From NCBI RefSeq assembly GCF_900100955.1, contig NZ_FNCC01000003.1:1-64000 (forward strand): 64,000 bases of DNA, in the 5' to 3' direction. Within the stretch, counting starts at the first letter, position 1, and every line of letters begins with the position of its first letter. This document shows, in pieces, positions 40,820 through 49,844 of the stretch. Made by a program: the position numbers and the translations under genes. The stretch is from Lentzea fradiae (GTDB lineage Bacteria; Actinomycetota; Actinomycetes; Mycobacteriales; Pseudonocardiaceae). A model generated the notes under the pieces. It saw only the letters and a list, made by a program, of their open reading frames with translations, was not told the DNA's origin and did no database searches.

Positions 40820-41988
40820 CAGATCCCCCTCGGCAGCGCGTCGGTGTCGAGCGGCAGCGTGGCCGTGACGCGCCACCCGTCCGTGCCGCGCGGACCGGCG
40901 GTGAGGCCGCCGCCCACGGCCTCCATCCGTTCCGCCATGCCGAGAACACCGTGTCCCGGCTCCGCAGCGCGGTCCGGCACGCCGTCGTTGTCGATCTCCA
41001 CCACGAGCTCCCCGTCCCGCGTCCTGGCCGTGACGTCCACCCGCGTCGCCTGCGCGTGCCTGCGGACGTTCGTCAACGCCTCCAGCAGAACCCGGTGCAG
41101 CGCGACGGAAACCCGTGCCGGAAGCGTCATCCGCCCAGCCTCGCCGTCCAGTCGCAGCGACGCCTCCTCCCCCACCGCGGCCCGCAGCACGTCCTCCAGC
41201 TCGAGACTCGGCGACGGCAGCGGCTCGTCGCTGCGCAGCACACCGACGAGACCCCGGGTCGCCGTCAACGCGTCCGCCGCCGCCTGTTCGATCTGGTCGT
41301 AGACCTCCAGCGGGTCCTGCGGCGGTGCGGCCGGGTTCTCCGCCAGCGCCTGGGCCGCGCGGGTCCGCACCACGATGCCGGTGACGTGGTGCGCCACCAG
41401 GTCGTGCAGGTCACGGGCGAGCTGGAGCCGGTCCTCGGTGCGGATGCGCTCCAGCTCGCGCCGGTGCCGGGCGTCCGCGTCGCGCAGGATCAGGCCCAGC
41501 ACCAGCGCGGCACCCCACGCCAGCGCGGCGGCCACCGGGAACAGCGCGGCCGGGAACCCGAGCCCGTACCGCACGATCGGCGCGAGCACGACGGTGGCGC
41601 AGGCGGCGACGGCGAGCACCGCCGCCCGCACGGGAGGAAGCCGGCGGCACCCCGCGGCGGCCACCAGCAGCAGCGCCAGCACCTCCGTCACCGGCGGCCG
41701 CGCGGGCACCGCGTCCACCCACGCCGCCGACGCCGTGCCGAGCAGCGAGAGAGCGATGACCGCGCCGCCGAGCAGCTCGATCCGGCGCGGGAACCGGCGC
41801 CGCAGCACCGCGAGGACCGCGGCGGCCTCGCCCGCGTACGGCACGACCGACGCGAGCAACGTCCCCCAGGCCCCGTGCGGCTGCTCTCCGCCCGCCACCA
41901 GCACCGCGTCCACCACGACCGCGGCGAGCAGCGCGACGACCTCGGCGATGAACACACCGCGCCGCGCCTGCGTTCCCCCTGCGGTCAT
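40819..41988 (-). CDS. NarX/DesK-type sensor histidine kinase
   Basis: This 389-residue kinase has an N-terminal membrane region with about 5 TM segments (10-165), a HisKA_3 dimerisation helix with ARDLHDLVAHHVTGIVV (phospho-His in the DLHDL motif) and a C-terminal HATPase with ALTNVRRHA and GVLGMAERMEAVGG. There is no large extracellular sensor, so it may sense membrane state or cell-envelope stress. ATG 41988 follows GGAGA. It forms a unit with the response regulator; the small membrane protein upstream may belong to it. Confidence 0.9.
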   Translation of the reverse strand: MTAGGTQARRGVFIAEVVALLAAVVVDAVLVAGGEQPHGAWGTLLASVVPYAGEAAAVLAVLRRRFPRRIELLGGAVIALSLLGTASAAWVDAVPARPPVTEVLALLLVAAAGCRRLPPVRAAVLAVAACATVVLAPIVRYGLGFPAALFPVAAALAWGAALVLGLILRDADARHRRELERIRTEDRLQLARDLHDLVAHHVTGIVVRTRAAQALAENPAAPPQDPLEVYDQIEQAAADALTATRGLVGVLRSDEPLPSPSLELEDVLRAAVGEEASLRLDGEAGRMTLPARVSVALHRVLLEALTNVRRHAQATRVDVTARTRDGELVVEIDNDGVPDRAAEPGHGVLGMAERMEAVGGGLTAGPRGTDGWRVTATLPLDTDALPRGI

Positions 41989-42002
41989 GCGGACATTCTC
42001 CG

Positions 42003-42461
42003 CTACCGCGTCCGCTTGACGGTCTCGAAGTACGCGTTGGACGCGGGCAACCAGCTCGCCACCACGGCGAGCGCGGCCACCAGGGCACCGCCGTACGCGG
42101 GCAGCGTCGCCCCGCCCTCCCCGATGAACAGGCTCGCCACCTGGAACACCGTGAGCACGCTCAGCAGCACCCGCGCCCAGTTGCGCCCCGACCGGAGCTT
42201 GAACGCGAGCCACAGCTGCACCAGCGTGATCAGCACCGCGATGCCCGCGAACAGCACCTGGCTGAAGGTGGCGGCGCTCTGCAGCTGTTCCTCGGTCATC
42301 GCGGTGCCCGACGACCTGAGCGCGTCGACCAGGTCGTCCCGCGTGCCCACCAGCACCCCGACCGACGTGACGGTGAAGACGCACGACACGAGGAACCCCG
42401 CGAACGCGGCGGTCACCGTGGCCGGCGGCGTGGCCCTATCCGTTGCAGTAGTCATGATCAC
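42003..42461 (-). CDS. Four-TM membrane protein upstream of the two-component system
   Basis: This 152-residue protein has four predicted TM helices (about 20-42, 68-90, 97-115 and 120-140). It has no recognised family motif. It ends 14 bp before the histidine kinase start on the same strand, so it is probably part of that operon, perhaps an accessory to signal sensing. Either of two adjacent ATGs (42461, 42455) could be the start. Confidence 0.7.
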   Translation of the reverse strand: MIMTTATDRATPPATVTAAFAGFLVSCVFTVTSVGVLVGTRDDLVDALRSSGTAMTEEQLQSAATFSQVLFAGIAVLITLVQLWLAFKLRSGRNWARVLLSVLTVFQVASLFIGEGGATLPAYGGALVAALAVVASWLPASNAYFETVKRTR

Positions 42462-42567
42462 GACGGTAAGAGCAGGTCAGAGCGCCTGCGAGCGGGAGAG
42501 CCGGCATCTCGTACTTTCGGCTGGGCCCCGATTGCGGCCCGCCCGGCCCACCACCAGGATGCGGCGC

Positions 42568-42831
42568 TCACCCGCCGGTCACCACGCCGATCCGGACCGG
42601 ACCGCGCCACTCCTCCTCCGGCGACAGCACCTCGCCCCGGCTCGTGACCACGACCCTGCCCCGCCGCGCCAGCTCCCTGGCGGCCGACCGCGCGGGCCCC
42701 ATCAGGTCGCGCCACCCGTCACCACCCACCTCGCGGGCGGCCTCGGACGGGCAGATCGTCTTGTCCGGTCCTCGTTCCGCCGCCAGCGCCAGGATCGCCC
42801 GCTCCAGCCGCCGCTGCACCGCCTCCACCAC
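42568..42831 (-). CDS. DUF3253 small protein
   Basis: This 87-residue protein has the DUF3253 pattern: AILALAAERGPDKTICPSE near 13-31, WRDLMGPARSAARELARRG and a final RGPVRIGV. The family looks like a winged-helix DNA-binding fold of unknown function. It lies divergent from the PPK2 gene with a 69-bp gap. Confidence 0.75.
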   Translation of the reverse strand: MVEAVQRRLERAILALAAERGPDKTICPSEAAREVGGDGWRDLMGPARSAARELARRGRVVVTSRGEVLSPEEEWRGPVRIGVVTGG

Positions 42832-42900
42832 ACCGGCCTACCCGCGAGGAGCCCGGCGAACCCCCGTTTTTCCCGCTGGTGCGCAGGGTATTGACGACTC

Positions 42901-43866
42901 GTGACCGACCTGACGCTCGACTCCGCCAACCTCCTCGTCGACGGCTACACCGCCCGGTTCCCCGACAACGACGAACCGGTGCTCCTCGACGCCGACGGCA
43001 ACGAGGTGGACACGTGGCGGGAGAACTACCCGTTCACCGAACGGATGTCGCGCCCCGAGTACGACCGGCTCAAGCGCCTGCTGCAGATCGAGCTGCTGAA
43101 GCTGCAGTACTGGGTGCGGGAGACCGGGCAACGGCTCGTCATCCTGTTCGAGGGCCGTGACGCGGCGGGCAAGGGCGGCACCATCAAGCGGTTCACCGAG
43201 AACATCGACCCGCGCGGCGCCCGCACCGTCGCCCTCGACAAGCCGACCGAACGCGAACGCGGTGAGTGGTACTTCCAGCGCTACGTCCGCAGGCTGCCCA
43301 CCGCGGGCGAGATCGTCCTGTTCGACCGCTCCTGGTACAACCGCGCCGTGGTCGAGCACGTCATGGGCTACTGCACCCAGGACGAGTACGACCTGTTCAT
43401 GCGGCAGGCACCGGAGTTCGAGCGGATGCTCGTCGAGGACGGCATGCTGCTGGTGAAGTTCTGGTTCTCGGTGTCCCGCAAGGAACAGCGCACCCGGTTC
43501 GTCATCCGCCAGATCGACCCGGTGCGCCAGTGGAAGCTCAGCCCGAACGACATCAAGTCGCTCGACCGCTGGGACGACTACACCGAGGCGAAGGTCGCGA
43601 TGCTGCGCGCCACCGACACCGAGATCGCGCCGTGGACCGTCGTGAAGAGCAACGACAAGAAACGCGCCCGCATCGAGGCGATGCGCAGCGTGCTGGCCCG
43701 CTTCGACTACGCCGACAAGGACCACGAGGTGGTCGGCGTGCCCGACGCCCGCGTCGTCGGTCCCGCCGCGACGCTGCTGGAGGAGGGCGAGGACGAGACG
43801 GCGCTCAGCCCCACCCCCATCGCCTCCGTCCCCCGGCACGGTCCCGGTCTGCACCCCGAGGAGTGA
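42901..43866 (+). CDS. ppk2: Polyphosphate kinase 2 (class I-like)
   Basis: This 321-residue P-loop protein has Walker A EGRDAAGKGGTIKRF near 82-96, the lid KPTERERGEWYFQRYV and Walker B LFDRSWYNR near 141. PPK2 enzymes transfer phosphate between polyphosphate and nucleoside diphosphates (GDP/ADP). GTG 42901 lies 6 nt after TATTGA, so translation is leaderless. With Ppx at 1895 it would balance polyphosphate. The single-domain length fits class I. Confidence 0.92.
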   Translation: MTDLTLDSANLLVDGYTARFPDNDEPVLLDADGNEVDTWRENYPFTERMSRPEYDRLKRLLQIELLKLQYWVRETGQRLVILFEGRDAAGKGGTIKRFTENIDPRGARTVALDKPTERERGEWYFQRYVRRLPTAGEIVLFDRSWYNRAVVEHVMGYCTQDEYDLFMRQAPEFERMLVEDGMLLVKFWFSVSRKEQRTRFVIRQIDPVRQWKLSPNDIKSLDRWDDYTEAKVAMLRATDTEIAPWTVVKSNDKKRARIEAMRSVLARFDYADKDHEVVGVPDARVVGPAATLLEEGEDETALSPTPIASVPRHGPGLHPEE

Positions 43867-43935
43867 CCACCCGCCGGGAACGGTGCCGGCTGACCGCCGC
43901 GACCGGTCTCCCCGGCGATGAACTACGTTGGCGGC

Positions 43936-44427
43936 ATGGCGATTCACGACATCCCGGTCAACACTCTCGCGGGCGAGCCCGGCGACCTGAGCGCGCTGCG
44001 CGGCAAGGTGGCGCTCGTCGTCAACGTCGCCTCGCGCTGCGGCCTCACCCCGCAGTACGCGGGCCTCGAACGGCTCCAGGAGAAGTACGGCGAGCAGGGC
44101 TTCACCGTCGCGGGCTTCCCGTGCAACCAGTTCATGGGCCAGGAGCCGGGCACCTCCGAGGAGATCGCCACGTTCTGCTCGGCCACCTACGGGGTGTCGT
44201 TCCCCCTGTTCGAGAAGATCGAGGTCAACGGCCCCGGCCGGCACGCGGTGTACGAGGAGCTGACCGGCCACGCCGACGCCGACGGCACCGCCGGTGACGT
44301 GCAGTGGAACTTCGAGAAGTTCCTGCTCTCGCGCGACGGGCGGGTGCTGGCCCGGTTCCGGCCGCGGACCGAGCCGGAGGACCCGGCCGTGGTGGCGGCG
44401 ATCGAGGCCGCGCTGAGCGAGAGCTGA
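43936..44427 (+). CDS. Glutathione peroxidase-like thiol peroxidase
   Basis: This 163-residue Trx-fold protein has Cys35 in ASRCGLTPQY (peroxidatic), Cys63 in FPCNQF and Cys81 in ATFCSATYG (usual resolving Cys), plus the catalytic Gln and Trp (VQWNFEKFL). This set is typical of thioredoxin-dependent Cys-Gpx, which reduces H2O2 and lipid peroxides. Selenocysteine is not used. ATG 43936 lies 6 nt after TACGTT, a leaderless start; the frame extends 6 codons further. Confidence 0.9.
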   Translation: MAIHDIPVNTLAGEPGDLSALRGKVALVVNVASRCGLTPQYAGLERLQEKYGEQGFTVAGFPCNQFMGQEPGTSEEIATFCSATYGVSFPLFEKIEVNGPGRHAVYEELTGHADADGTAGDVQWNFEKFLLSRDGRVLARFRPRTEPEDPAVVAAIEAALSES

Positions 44428-44435
44428 GGTCGCCT

Positions 44436-44462
44436 GGGGCGCGGCGGACACGACCGCGCCCC
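44436..44462. terminator. Bidirectional terminator between Gpx and TauD genes
   Basis: GGGGCGCGG and CCGCGCCCC form a perfect 9-bp stem with a 9-nt loop between two convergent genes. Confidence 0.6.
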
Positions 44463-44505
44463 GGCTTCGCCCGGCACCAGCCGGTCCGCACGGCCCCGCC
44501 AGGGC

Positions 44506-45423
44506 TCAGAGCGCCGAGAAGTGCGCCGCGTCGCCCACGACGGTCGTGCTCCGCACCCCCTCCACGCTCACCGGCACCTCCCCGGCGACGGTGACCCGGT
44601 TCAGCCTGCGCCGCACGTCGTCGTAGTCGGCGACGCCGTAGTGCTGGGTGGCGCGGTTGTCCCAGATGGCCACGTCCCCGTCGGACCACTGCCACCGCAC
44701 GGTGTTCTCCAGCCGCGTGATCCGGTTCTGCAGGAGGTCGAAGATGGCCCGCGACTCGGCGGTGCTCACGCCGATGACGCGCTTCACGAAGTGCCCCAGC
44801 AGCAACGCGCGTTCGCCGGTCTCCGGGTGCACGTGGACCACCGGGTGCTCGGTCTCGTAGCGCAGTGACTCGAACTCGTCGCGGTACGTCTGCTCCCGCA
44901 CGTCGATGCCGCCGATGCGGGTCTCGTCGACCTCGGCCGCGTAGTCGTAGAGGTTGGTGTGCACGGCCCACAGGCGGTCGGCGAGGGCTTTCAGGGCCTC
45001 CGGCAGCTCGGCGTAGGCGCGGGCCGTGTTCGCCCAGGCCGTGTTGCCGCCGTAGGGCGGGAGCTCGACCGCGCGGAGGATGCTGATCGCGGGCACGCGG
45101 TCGACGAACGTGACGTCGGTGTGCCAGCTGTTGGCCTTGCCGTGCCGGGAGTCGATGGCGAGGACGTTCTCGTGCTGCTCGCCCTTCACGGTCGGGTGCG
45201 CGAGGGTCGGTTCGCCGAGCAGCCGGGCGAACGCCAGCTGGCCCGCGTCGTCGAGGTGGTGCTGGCCGGAGAGGAACACGACCTTGTGGGCGAGCAGCGC
45301 GGCCCGCAGCTCGGCGACGGTGTCCGCGGGCAGGTCGCCGCCGAGCCGGACACCGTCGACCCGCGCGCCGATCCCCGCGCCCAGCCGGTGCACGGTGACG
45401 GTGTCCGAGAGCTGTGCGGTCAT
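44506..45423 (-). CDS. TauD/TfdA-like alpha-ketoglutarate-dependent dioxygenase
   Basis: This 305-residue protein shows the facial triad His-x-Asp in NSWHTDVTF near 100 and the distal His in NRATQHYGV, with an Arg for alpha-ketoglutarate about 12 residues on. TauD-type enzymes hydroxylate sulfonates, sulfates or amino-acid-like substrates to release sulfite or sulfate. ATG 45423 follows AGGAAAAG. It stands alone; no sulfonate ABC genes are adjacent, so the substrate is open. The 121 bp between it and the next gene hold no recognisable riboswitch. Confidence 0.85.
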   Translation of the reverse strand: MTAQLSDTVTVHRLGAGIGARVDGVRLGGDLPADTVAELRAALLAHKVVFLSGQHHLDDAGQLAFARLLGEPTLAHPTVKGEQHENVLAIDSRHGKANSWHTDVTFVDRVPAISILRAVELPPYGGNTAWANTARAYAELPEALKALADRLWAVHTNLYDYAAEVDETRIGGIDVREQTYRDEFESLRYETEHPVVHVHPETGERALLLGHFVKRVIGVSTAESRAIFDLLQNRITRLENTVRWQWSDGDVAIWDNRATQHYGVADYDDVRRRLNRVTVAGEVPVSVEGVRSTTVVGDAAHFSAL

Positions 45424-45544
45424 CGCTTTTCCTTTCCCAGGAGGACGAGGCACCTCCCACGGTGCTGATGCCGCGACGGCCGCCGCAAGGGCGGGACGGC
45501 CGGAAGACCGGTCCTCCCAGCAGCTGGACGGGGTTGACCCGACG

Positions 45545-46279
45545 TCACCACCGGAACCCGGCGGGCCCGCGCACGGTGGCCGCGGCCAGCTGCTCGACCT
45601 GCGCGGCGGACACGGGGACGCCGTCGGCGGCCTGGGCCCAGGCGACGAACTCGACCGGGGTGAGACCGGACGGCGGCTCGCCCACGTACGGCAGCGCGTA
45701 GAGGGGCGTGTTGGGTTCGCTGCGCCAGCTCTCGGCGAGCGGGCCGAGGTCGACGACGTCGAAGCCGAGCACGTCGAACAGGTCGGTGACCTCCTTCTTG
45801 GCCGCGGCGTCGTCACCGGAGATCGGGATCGCCGTGCGGTCAGCGGCGCCCCTCTCGCGGTGCAGCTGGAGCAGCTGGTGCGGGCCGATCGAGTGCAGGG
45901 CCTTCACCACGCGCGAACCGGAGAGGTGCCGCTGCACCAGTTCGCTGGAGGTCAGCTCGTCGCGGTCGAGCTCGGGGCTGCTCCACGCGGCGGTCGGGGC
46001 GTAGTTCATCGGGTCGATCACGATCTTCCCGGCGAGCTCGGCGCGGGAAAGCCGTTCGTGCGCCGCGAGCGGCACGGCGGCGAGGACCACCTCGGTGACG
46101 TCCGCCACCTCGGCGGGTGTGGCGGCACGGGCACGGCTGCCGAGTGACGCGACGAGGTCCGCGAGCGTCTCCGGGCCGCGCGAGTTGCCCAGTACGACGT
46201 CGAGGCCCGCGTCGACGGCGCGGCGGGCGACCCCGGCTCCGACTGATCCGGTGCCGATGATGCCAAGGGTGGTGGTCAT
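45545..46279 (-). CDS. NADPH-dependent F420 reductase-like oxidoreductase
   Basis: This 244-residue protein begins with [22 protein letters not shown], a short Rossmann glycine motif as in F420H2:NADP oxidoreductase-like and ketol-acid-like small dehydrogenases. It includes GNSRGPETL and a VVIDPMNY-type segment (VIDPMNYAP). It could shuttle hydride between NADP and F420 or reduce an imine/ketone. ATG 46279 follows GGGAGAACAG. It is divergent from a LysR gene across a palindrome, its probable control. Confidence 0.85.
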   Translation of the reverse strand: MTTTLGIIGTGSVGAGVARRAVDAGLDVVLGNSRGPETLADLVASLGSRARAATPAEVADVTEVVLAAVPLAAHERLSRAELAGKIVIDPMNYAPTAAWSSPELDRDELTSSELVQRHLSGSRVVKALHSIGPHQLLQLHRERGAADRTAIPISGDDAAAKKEVTDLFDVLGFDVVDLGPLAESWRSEPNTPLYALPYVGEPPSGLTPVEFVAWAQAADGVPVSAAQVEQLAAATVRGPAGFRW

Positions 46280-46361
46280 GTCTGTTCTCCCGTTCGGTGT
46301 GCTGATGTCCATCCCACCGGCGCCGGACGGCCCGAACAACGATCAAGACGCGAACGCGGCG

Positions 46362-46376
46362 ATCACTTCTCGTGAT
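46362..46376. promoter_or_regulatory. LysR-type binding palindrome
   Basis: ATCAC-ttctc-GTGAT with T-N11-A, immediately upstream of the -10 of the rightward LysR gene and in the divergent gap toward the F420-type oxidoreductase. Confidence 0.55.
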
Positions 46377-46387
46377 AGGTCTGGGGT

Positions 46388-47239
46388 GTGGAGCTGAGAA
46401 CGCTGCGGTACTTCGTGACGGTCGCCGAGGAGCTGCACTTCGGCCGGGCGGCGGAGCGGTTGCGGATCGTGCAGTCCGCGGTCAGCCAGCAGATCGCGCG
46501 GTTCGAGCGGGAGCTGGGCGTGCGGCTGTTCGACCGCACGTCCCGGTCGGTGCGGCTGACCCCGGCGGGCGAACGGGTGCTCGTGGCGGCGAGGGACACG
46601 CTGTCGGCCGCGGCCAGGGTGCGGGTGGTCGCCGGTGCCCAGGCGGCGGCCGTGCGGATCGGTGTCGCCACCTGCGTCACGCCCCGGCTGGACCGCGCCC
46701 TGACCCTGCTGAGCGAGGGGGACCGCGCCGTCGAACCGGAGCTCGTCTCGCTCCCGGTGGGCGCCCGCGTCGACGCCGTCCGCGCCGGGGAGCTGGACGT
46801 CGCGCTGGTCCGCGGCGCGTTCGCGAACCAGGCTGTCACGGCGGTCCGCGCGTGGTCGGAGCCGTTGCACGTCGTGGTGCCGAAAACACATCCCGCCGCC
46901 GACGCCGAGGCGGTCCGGTTCGGCGACCTCGACCCGGACGAGCTGAGGCTGCCCGCCAGGGAGTCCGACCCGCCGCTGTTCGACGCGATCCTGGCCGCCC
47001 TGCCCGCCGCGCCGAGGCGGCCACCGGCGGGCGACCTGCTGTCCGTGCTGTTCGAGGTCGGCACCGCCCCGCGCGGCTGGACGCTGCTGCCGGCCGAACA
47101 GCTCGGCTCCTCGTCGCCCCGGTTGCGGCAGCTGCCGCTCGATCCCCCGGTGTCCGTCGACGGCCACGTCGTGACATCGCGCGCGACCCCGGACACCTGC
47201 GTCGCGTCTTACGTGGCGGCGTTCGGAAATCAGTGTTGA
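46388..47239 (+). CDS. LysR-family regulator
   Basis: This 283-residue protein has the LysR HTH at about 2-60 (LRYFVTVAEELHFGRAAERL...SQQIARFERELG) and a shorter effector domain. GTG 46388 lies 6 nt after TAGGTC, so it is probably leaderless. It is divergent from the F420-type oxidoreductase with a palindrome between them. Effector unknown. Confidence 0.9.
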   Translation: MELRTLRYFVTVAEELHFGRAAERLRIVQSAVSQQIARFERELGVRLFDRTSRSVRLTPAGERVLVAARDTLSAAARVRVVAGAQAAAVRIGVATCVTPRLDRALTLLSEGDRAVEPELVSLPVGARVDAVRAGELDVALVRGAFANQAVTAVRAWSEPLHVVVPKTHPAADAEAVRFGDLDPDELRLPARESDPPLFDAILAALPAAPRRPPAGDLLSVLFEVGTAPRGWTLLPAEQLGSSSPRLRQLPLDPPVSVDGHVVTSRATPDTCVASYVAAFGNQC

Positions 47240-47330
47240 TCGCGTGGCTTGAGGTCCGGGCCGCCGGGGTACTGAAGGTTCGCCGTACGCGCGCGTTGCG
47301 GTGTCGAAGACCCGCCTCCGGGTGGGACGG

Positions 47331-47381
47331 CCGGCACCGGCACGGGATGTTGAGCACTACAGCACCCGTGTCCGGTGCCGG
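47331..47381. other. Long imperfect hairpin in the 47240-47490 gap
   Basis: CCGGCACCGG-CACGGG pairs with CCCGTG-T-CCGGTGCCGG around an 18-nt loop. It lies 92 bp after the LysR stop and 110 bp before the next start. The gap otherwise shows only a TAATAT -10-like hexamer at 47421. It may be the LysR terminator or a leader structure for the ANTAR gene. Confidence 0.5.
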
Positions 47382-47490
47382 TTCGTACCGGTGGAGTGCC
47401 CTCCGGGCCGCCGGTGGCTTTAATATGCGCTGTGCGAGCGTCAAGAAGTCGGCGTCGTGGACTCCACCGATGAGTGAGGAGCGCGGCGGT

Positions 47491-48270
47491 ATGGCCGACT
47501 ACGTCCAGACAGGGTCCGTGCGACCGGCCGCCGGCGACCGCCCGGACGCGGTGGCACGCCTCGACGAGACCGCCGAAGCGCTGACGGACCTGCACGCCGC
47601 GCTCACCGGCGAGGAGTCGCTCGACGACGCCCTGCAGCGGGTCGCGGAGCTGGCGATCAGGGCCGTGCCGGACGCGGACGCCGTGACGGTCTCCGTCGTC
47701 ACGTCCGAGCAGTCGCACACCGCCGCCGCGACGGACAGGGCGCTCGTCAAGCTGGAGGATGCGCAGTACTCGGCGGGACGCGGCCCGTGCCTGGAGTCGG
47801 CACGCACGCTGACGCCGGTCCGCGCGGTGATCGGCGAGCACGAGGACCAGTGGCCGGAGTTCGAGACGGCGGCGGCCGCCGCCGGTGTCCGCGCGTACCT
47901 GTCGGTGCCGGTGATCCTGCCCGCCTCGGACGACGCCGAGGCCCGGCACCTCGGGACGCTGACCATCTACAGCCAGACCGCCGCCGCCTTCGACCCGTTC
48001 GACGAGGGTCTGCTGCGCCTGTTCACCACGGCCGCGTGCGCGACGATCACCAACGCGCAGCGGTGGACCCGCTCGCGCGACCAGGTGAAGCACCTGGAGC
48101 GGGCCATCGAGTCGCGGGCCGTGATCGAGCAGGCCAAGGGCGTGCTGATGGCGGTGCACGCCTGCACCGCGGACGAGGCGTTCCGCATCCTGGTGGAGCA
48201 GTCCCAGCGGGCGAACACGAAGCTGCGGGACGTGGCGGGACAGCTGCTGGAGTCGCTCAAACGCTCCTGA
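47491..48270 (+). CDS. GAF-ANTAR RNA-binding antiterminator
   Basis: This 259-residue protein has a GAF domain at about 40-185 (YSAGRGPCLES is typical) and an ANTAR domain at about 195-255 with AIESRAVIEQAKGVLMAVH, AFRILVEQSQRANTKLRDVAGQLL. Its role is antitermination by binding double hairpins in RNA leaders. ATG 47491 follows GAGGAG; an upstream ATG 47470 is also in frame. Its stop overlaps the convergent nucleotidyltransferase gene by 14 bp. It is a paralogue of the protein at 3001. Confidence 0.9.
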   Translation: MADYVQTGSVRPAAGDRPDAVARLDETAEALTDLHAALTGEESLDDALQRVAELAIRAVPDADAVTVSVVTSEQSHTAAATDRALVKLEDAQYSAGRGPCLESARTLTPVRAVIGEHEDQWPEFETAAAAAGVRAYLSVPVILPASDDAEARHLGTLTIYSQTAAAFDPFDEGLLRLFTTAACATITNAQRWTRSRDQVKHLERAIESRAVIEQAKGVLMAVHACTADEAFRILVEQSQRANTKLRDVAGQLLESLKRS

Positions 48271-48868
48271 GCCAGGGATGGCCGGGGTGCACGCGCTCCA
48301 GCCATCCCGCCAGGCGCCGCCGCCGGTCGCGGCCGAGCAGCGGCAGGACGCCCTCGAAGTCCGCCTGGTCCTTGGGCCGCACGGCCTTCGCCTTGAACAA
48401 CAGGGCCAGTTCCGGTGCGAGGAACGGGATTCCGTCCGCCGTCCGTTCCACGACCGCGTCGTACGGCAACCGGACGGTCTCGGCGCGACGGCAGATCCAC
48501 GTGTCCCCGTCGTGCGGCTCACGGAAGACGTCGCACAGGTAGTGGCCGGTCGCCGGATCGCGCAGCCACGTCTGGTGCGTGGTGGCCAGCACGTCGGGCC
48601 GTGCGTCGAACCAGACGAGCCCGGAGGACGCCACGTCGAAGACGAAGCCCGGGAAGCACGCGCGGATCTCCGCGAAGCCTCCGGCGGGAACGGCGATCTC
48701 CAGGTCCTTGTGCGGCCGGGACTGTCCGCCGCGGAACAGGTCCAGCGCCCATCCTCCCGCGACGTACCAGCGCGTGCGCACGTCCTTCAGCCGCGCGGCG
48801 ACCTCCTCCGGGCGCCACGCGTGCGCCCACCGCTCCTCCAGCTCGGCGTTCCACTCGACCGGTTCCAC
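48257..48868 (-). CDS. Aminoglycoside-nucleotidyltransferase-like protein
   Basis: This 203-residue protein shows YVAGGWALDLFRGGQSRPHKDLEIAVP near 34-60, the GGWA...D-x-E nucleotidyltransferase signature seen in AadB/ANT(2'')-like proteins. It could adenylylate an aminoglycoside or another small molecule, but these loosely related proteins often have no proven resistance role. It is 13 bp downstream of the methionine aminopeptidase gene on the same strand and may be co-transcribed with it. Confidence 0.75.
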   Translation of the reverse strand: MEPVEWNAELEERWAHAWRPEEVAARLKDVRTRWYVAGGWALDLFRGGQSRPHKDLEIAVPAGGFAEIRACFPGFVFDVASSGLVWFDARPDVLATTHQTWLRDPATGHYLCDVFREPHDGDTWICRRAETVRLPYDAVVERTADGIPFLAPELALLFKAKAVRPKDQADFEGVLPLLGRDRRRRLAGWLERVHPGHPWLRSV

Positions 48869-48881
48869 GGCGTGAAGCGTG

Positions 48882-49661
48882 TCACGCCCGTTCGTCCTCG
48901 CGGCGGGTCAGCACCACCGGGCCGTCGTCGGTGATGGCGACCGTGTGCTCGGAGTGCGCGGTCCGCGAACCGTCGGCGGAGCGGATCGTCCACCCGTCCT
49001 CGTCGTAGACGATCCGGTCGGTCGTGCGGCAGAACCACGGTTCGAGCGCGAGAGTCAGCCCGGCGCGCAGCGTGAGACCACGTCCGGCCTTGCCCTTGTT
49101 GGACACGTGGACGTCCTCGTGCATCGTGCGGCCGATGCCGTGGCCGCCGAACTCGGTGCTGACCGGGTAGCCGTGCTCCCGCGCCACCGCCCAGATCGCC
49201 GCCGAGACGTCCCCGACGCGGTTGCCGGGCCGGGCGGCGCCGATCGCCGCCTCCAGCGCCTCCTCGGTCGCCCGGATGAGGCGCAGGTCCTCCTCCGCCG
49301 GGGTGCCGACGACGAACGTGCGGGCCGAGTCGGCGGCCCAGCCGTCGATGGTGACGGCGAAGTCCGCGGAGAGCACGTCGCCGTCCCGCAGCACGTAGTC
49401 GTGCGGCTTGCCGTGCAGGACGGCGTCGTTGACCGAGAGGCAGATGACGTTGCGGAACGGTCCCTCGCCGAACGACGGCGCGTAGTCCCAGTAGCACGAC
49501 ACGGCGCCGCGGCGGTCGATCATGCCGCGCACGTGGTGTTCCAGGTCGAGCAGGTTCACGCCGACGTCGGCGATCTCGCGGACCTCGGTGAGCACCTCCG
49601 CCACGAAGCGCCCGGTCACGTGCATGCGCTCGATCTCGGCGGGCGACTTCAGTTCGATCAC
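48882..49661 (-). CDS. map: Type I methionine aminopeptidase (probable extra copy)
   Basis: This 259-residue protein has the dinuclear metal ligands: Asp in LSADFAVTIDGW, Asp in AADSARTF, His in FGGHGIGRTMHED, Glu in LALEPWF and Glu in SEHTV. It removes initiator Met. The house-keeping map gene usually lies in the ribosomal secY-adk cluster, so this orphan copy is probably secondary. GTG 49661 with a GGAG upstream is preferred over ATG 49682. Two GGTAT-N4-ATACC palindromes precede it. Confidence 0.88.
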   Translation of the reverse strand: MIELKSPAEIERMHVTGRFVAEVLTEVREIADVGVNLLDLEHHVRGMIDRRGAVSCYWDYAPSFGEGPFRNVICLSVNDAVLHGKPHDYVLRDGDVLSADFAVTIDGWAADSARTFVVGTPAEEDLRLIRATEEALEAAIGAARPGNRVGDVSAAIWAVAREHGYPVSTEFGGHGIGRTMHEDVHVSNKGKAGRGLTLRAGLTLALEPWFCRTTDRIVYDEDGWTIRSADGSRTAHSEHTVAITDDGPVVLTRREDERA

Positions 49662-49684
49662 TACGCACTCCACTTCGGACAACC

Positions 49685-49732
49685 GGTATTTTTATACCGG
49701 TCGACCCTAGCCGGAGGCGGTATACGAATACC
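49685..49732. promoter_or_regulatory. Two GGTAT-N4-ATACC palindromes upstream of map
   Basis: GGTAT-TTTT-ATACC (49685-49698, extended to ACCGGTAT/ATACCGGT) and GGTAT-ACGA-ATACC (49719-49732), centres 34 bp apart. They lie between map (leftward) and the Ser/Thr kinase gene (rightward). No regulator gene is adjacent. Confidence 0.6.
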
Positions 49733-49844
49733 AGTTCGGGTGGTGTGGTTTTCGAAACGCACCGCATCCGGCCCGCGACGATTGAGGATCTTCATCGCCG
49801 GGAACACCGGGATGGCAGAGCTGATCAACGACGGAAAGGCCGCC

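Noticed and set aside
45424..45544. Possible sulfur-related riboswitch or Cys-leader peptide upstream of the TauD-like gene
   Set aside because: I could not find a SAM-type core or a short Cys-containing leader ORF in the 121-bp region.
49812..49844. Earlier kinase start at ATG 49812
   Set aside because: GGAAAGG is better placed before ATG 49845, and Ser/Thr kinases normally begin about ten residues before the RY motif; the earlier start cannot be excluded.
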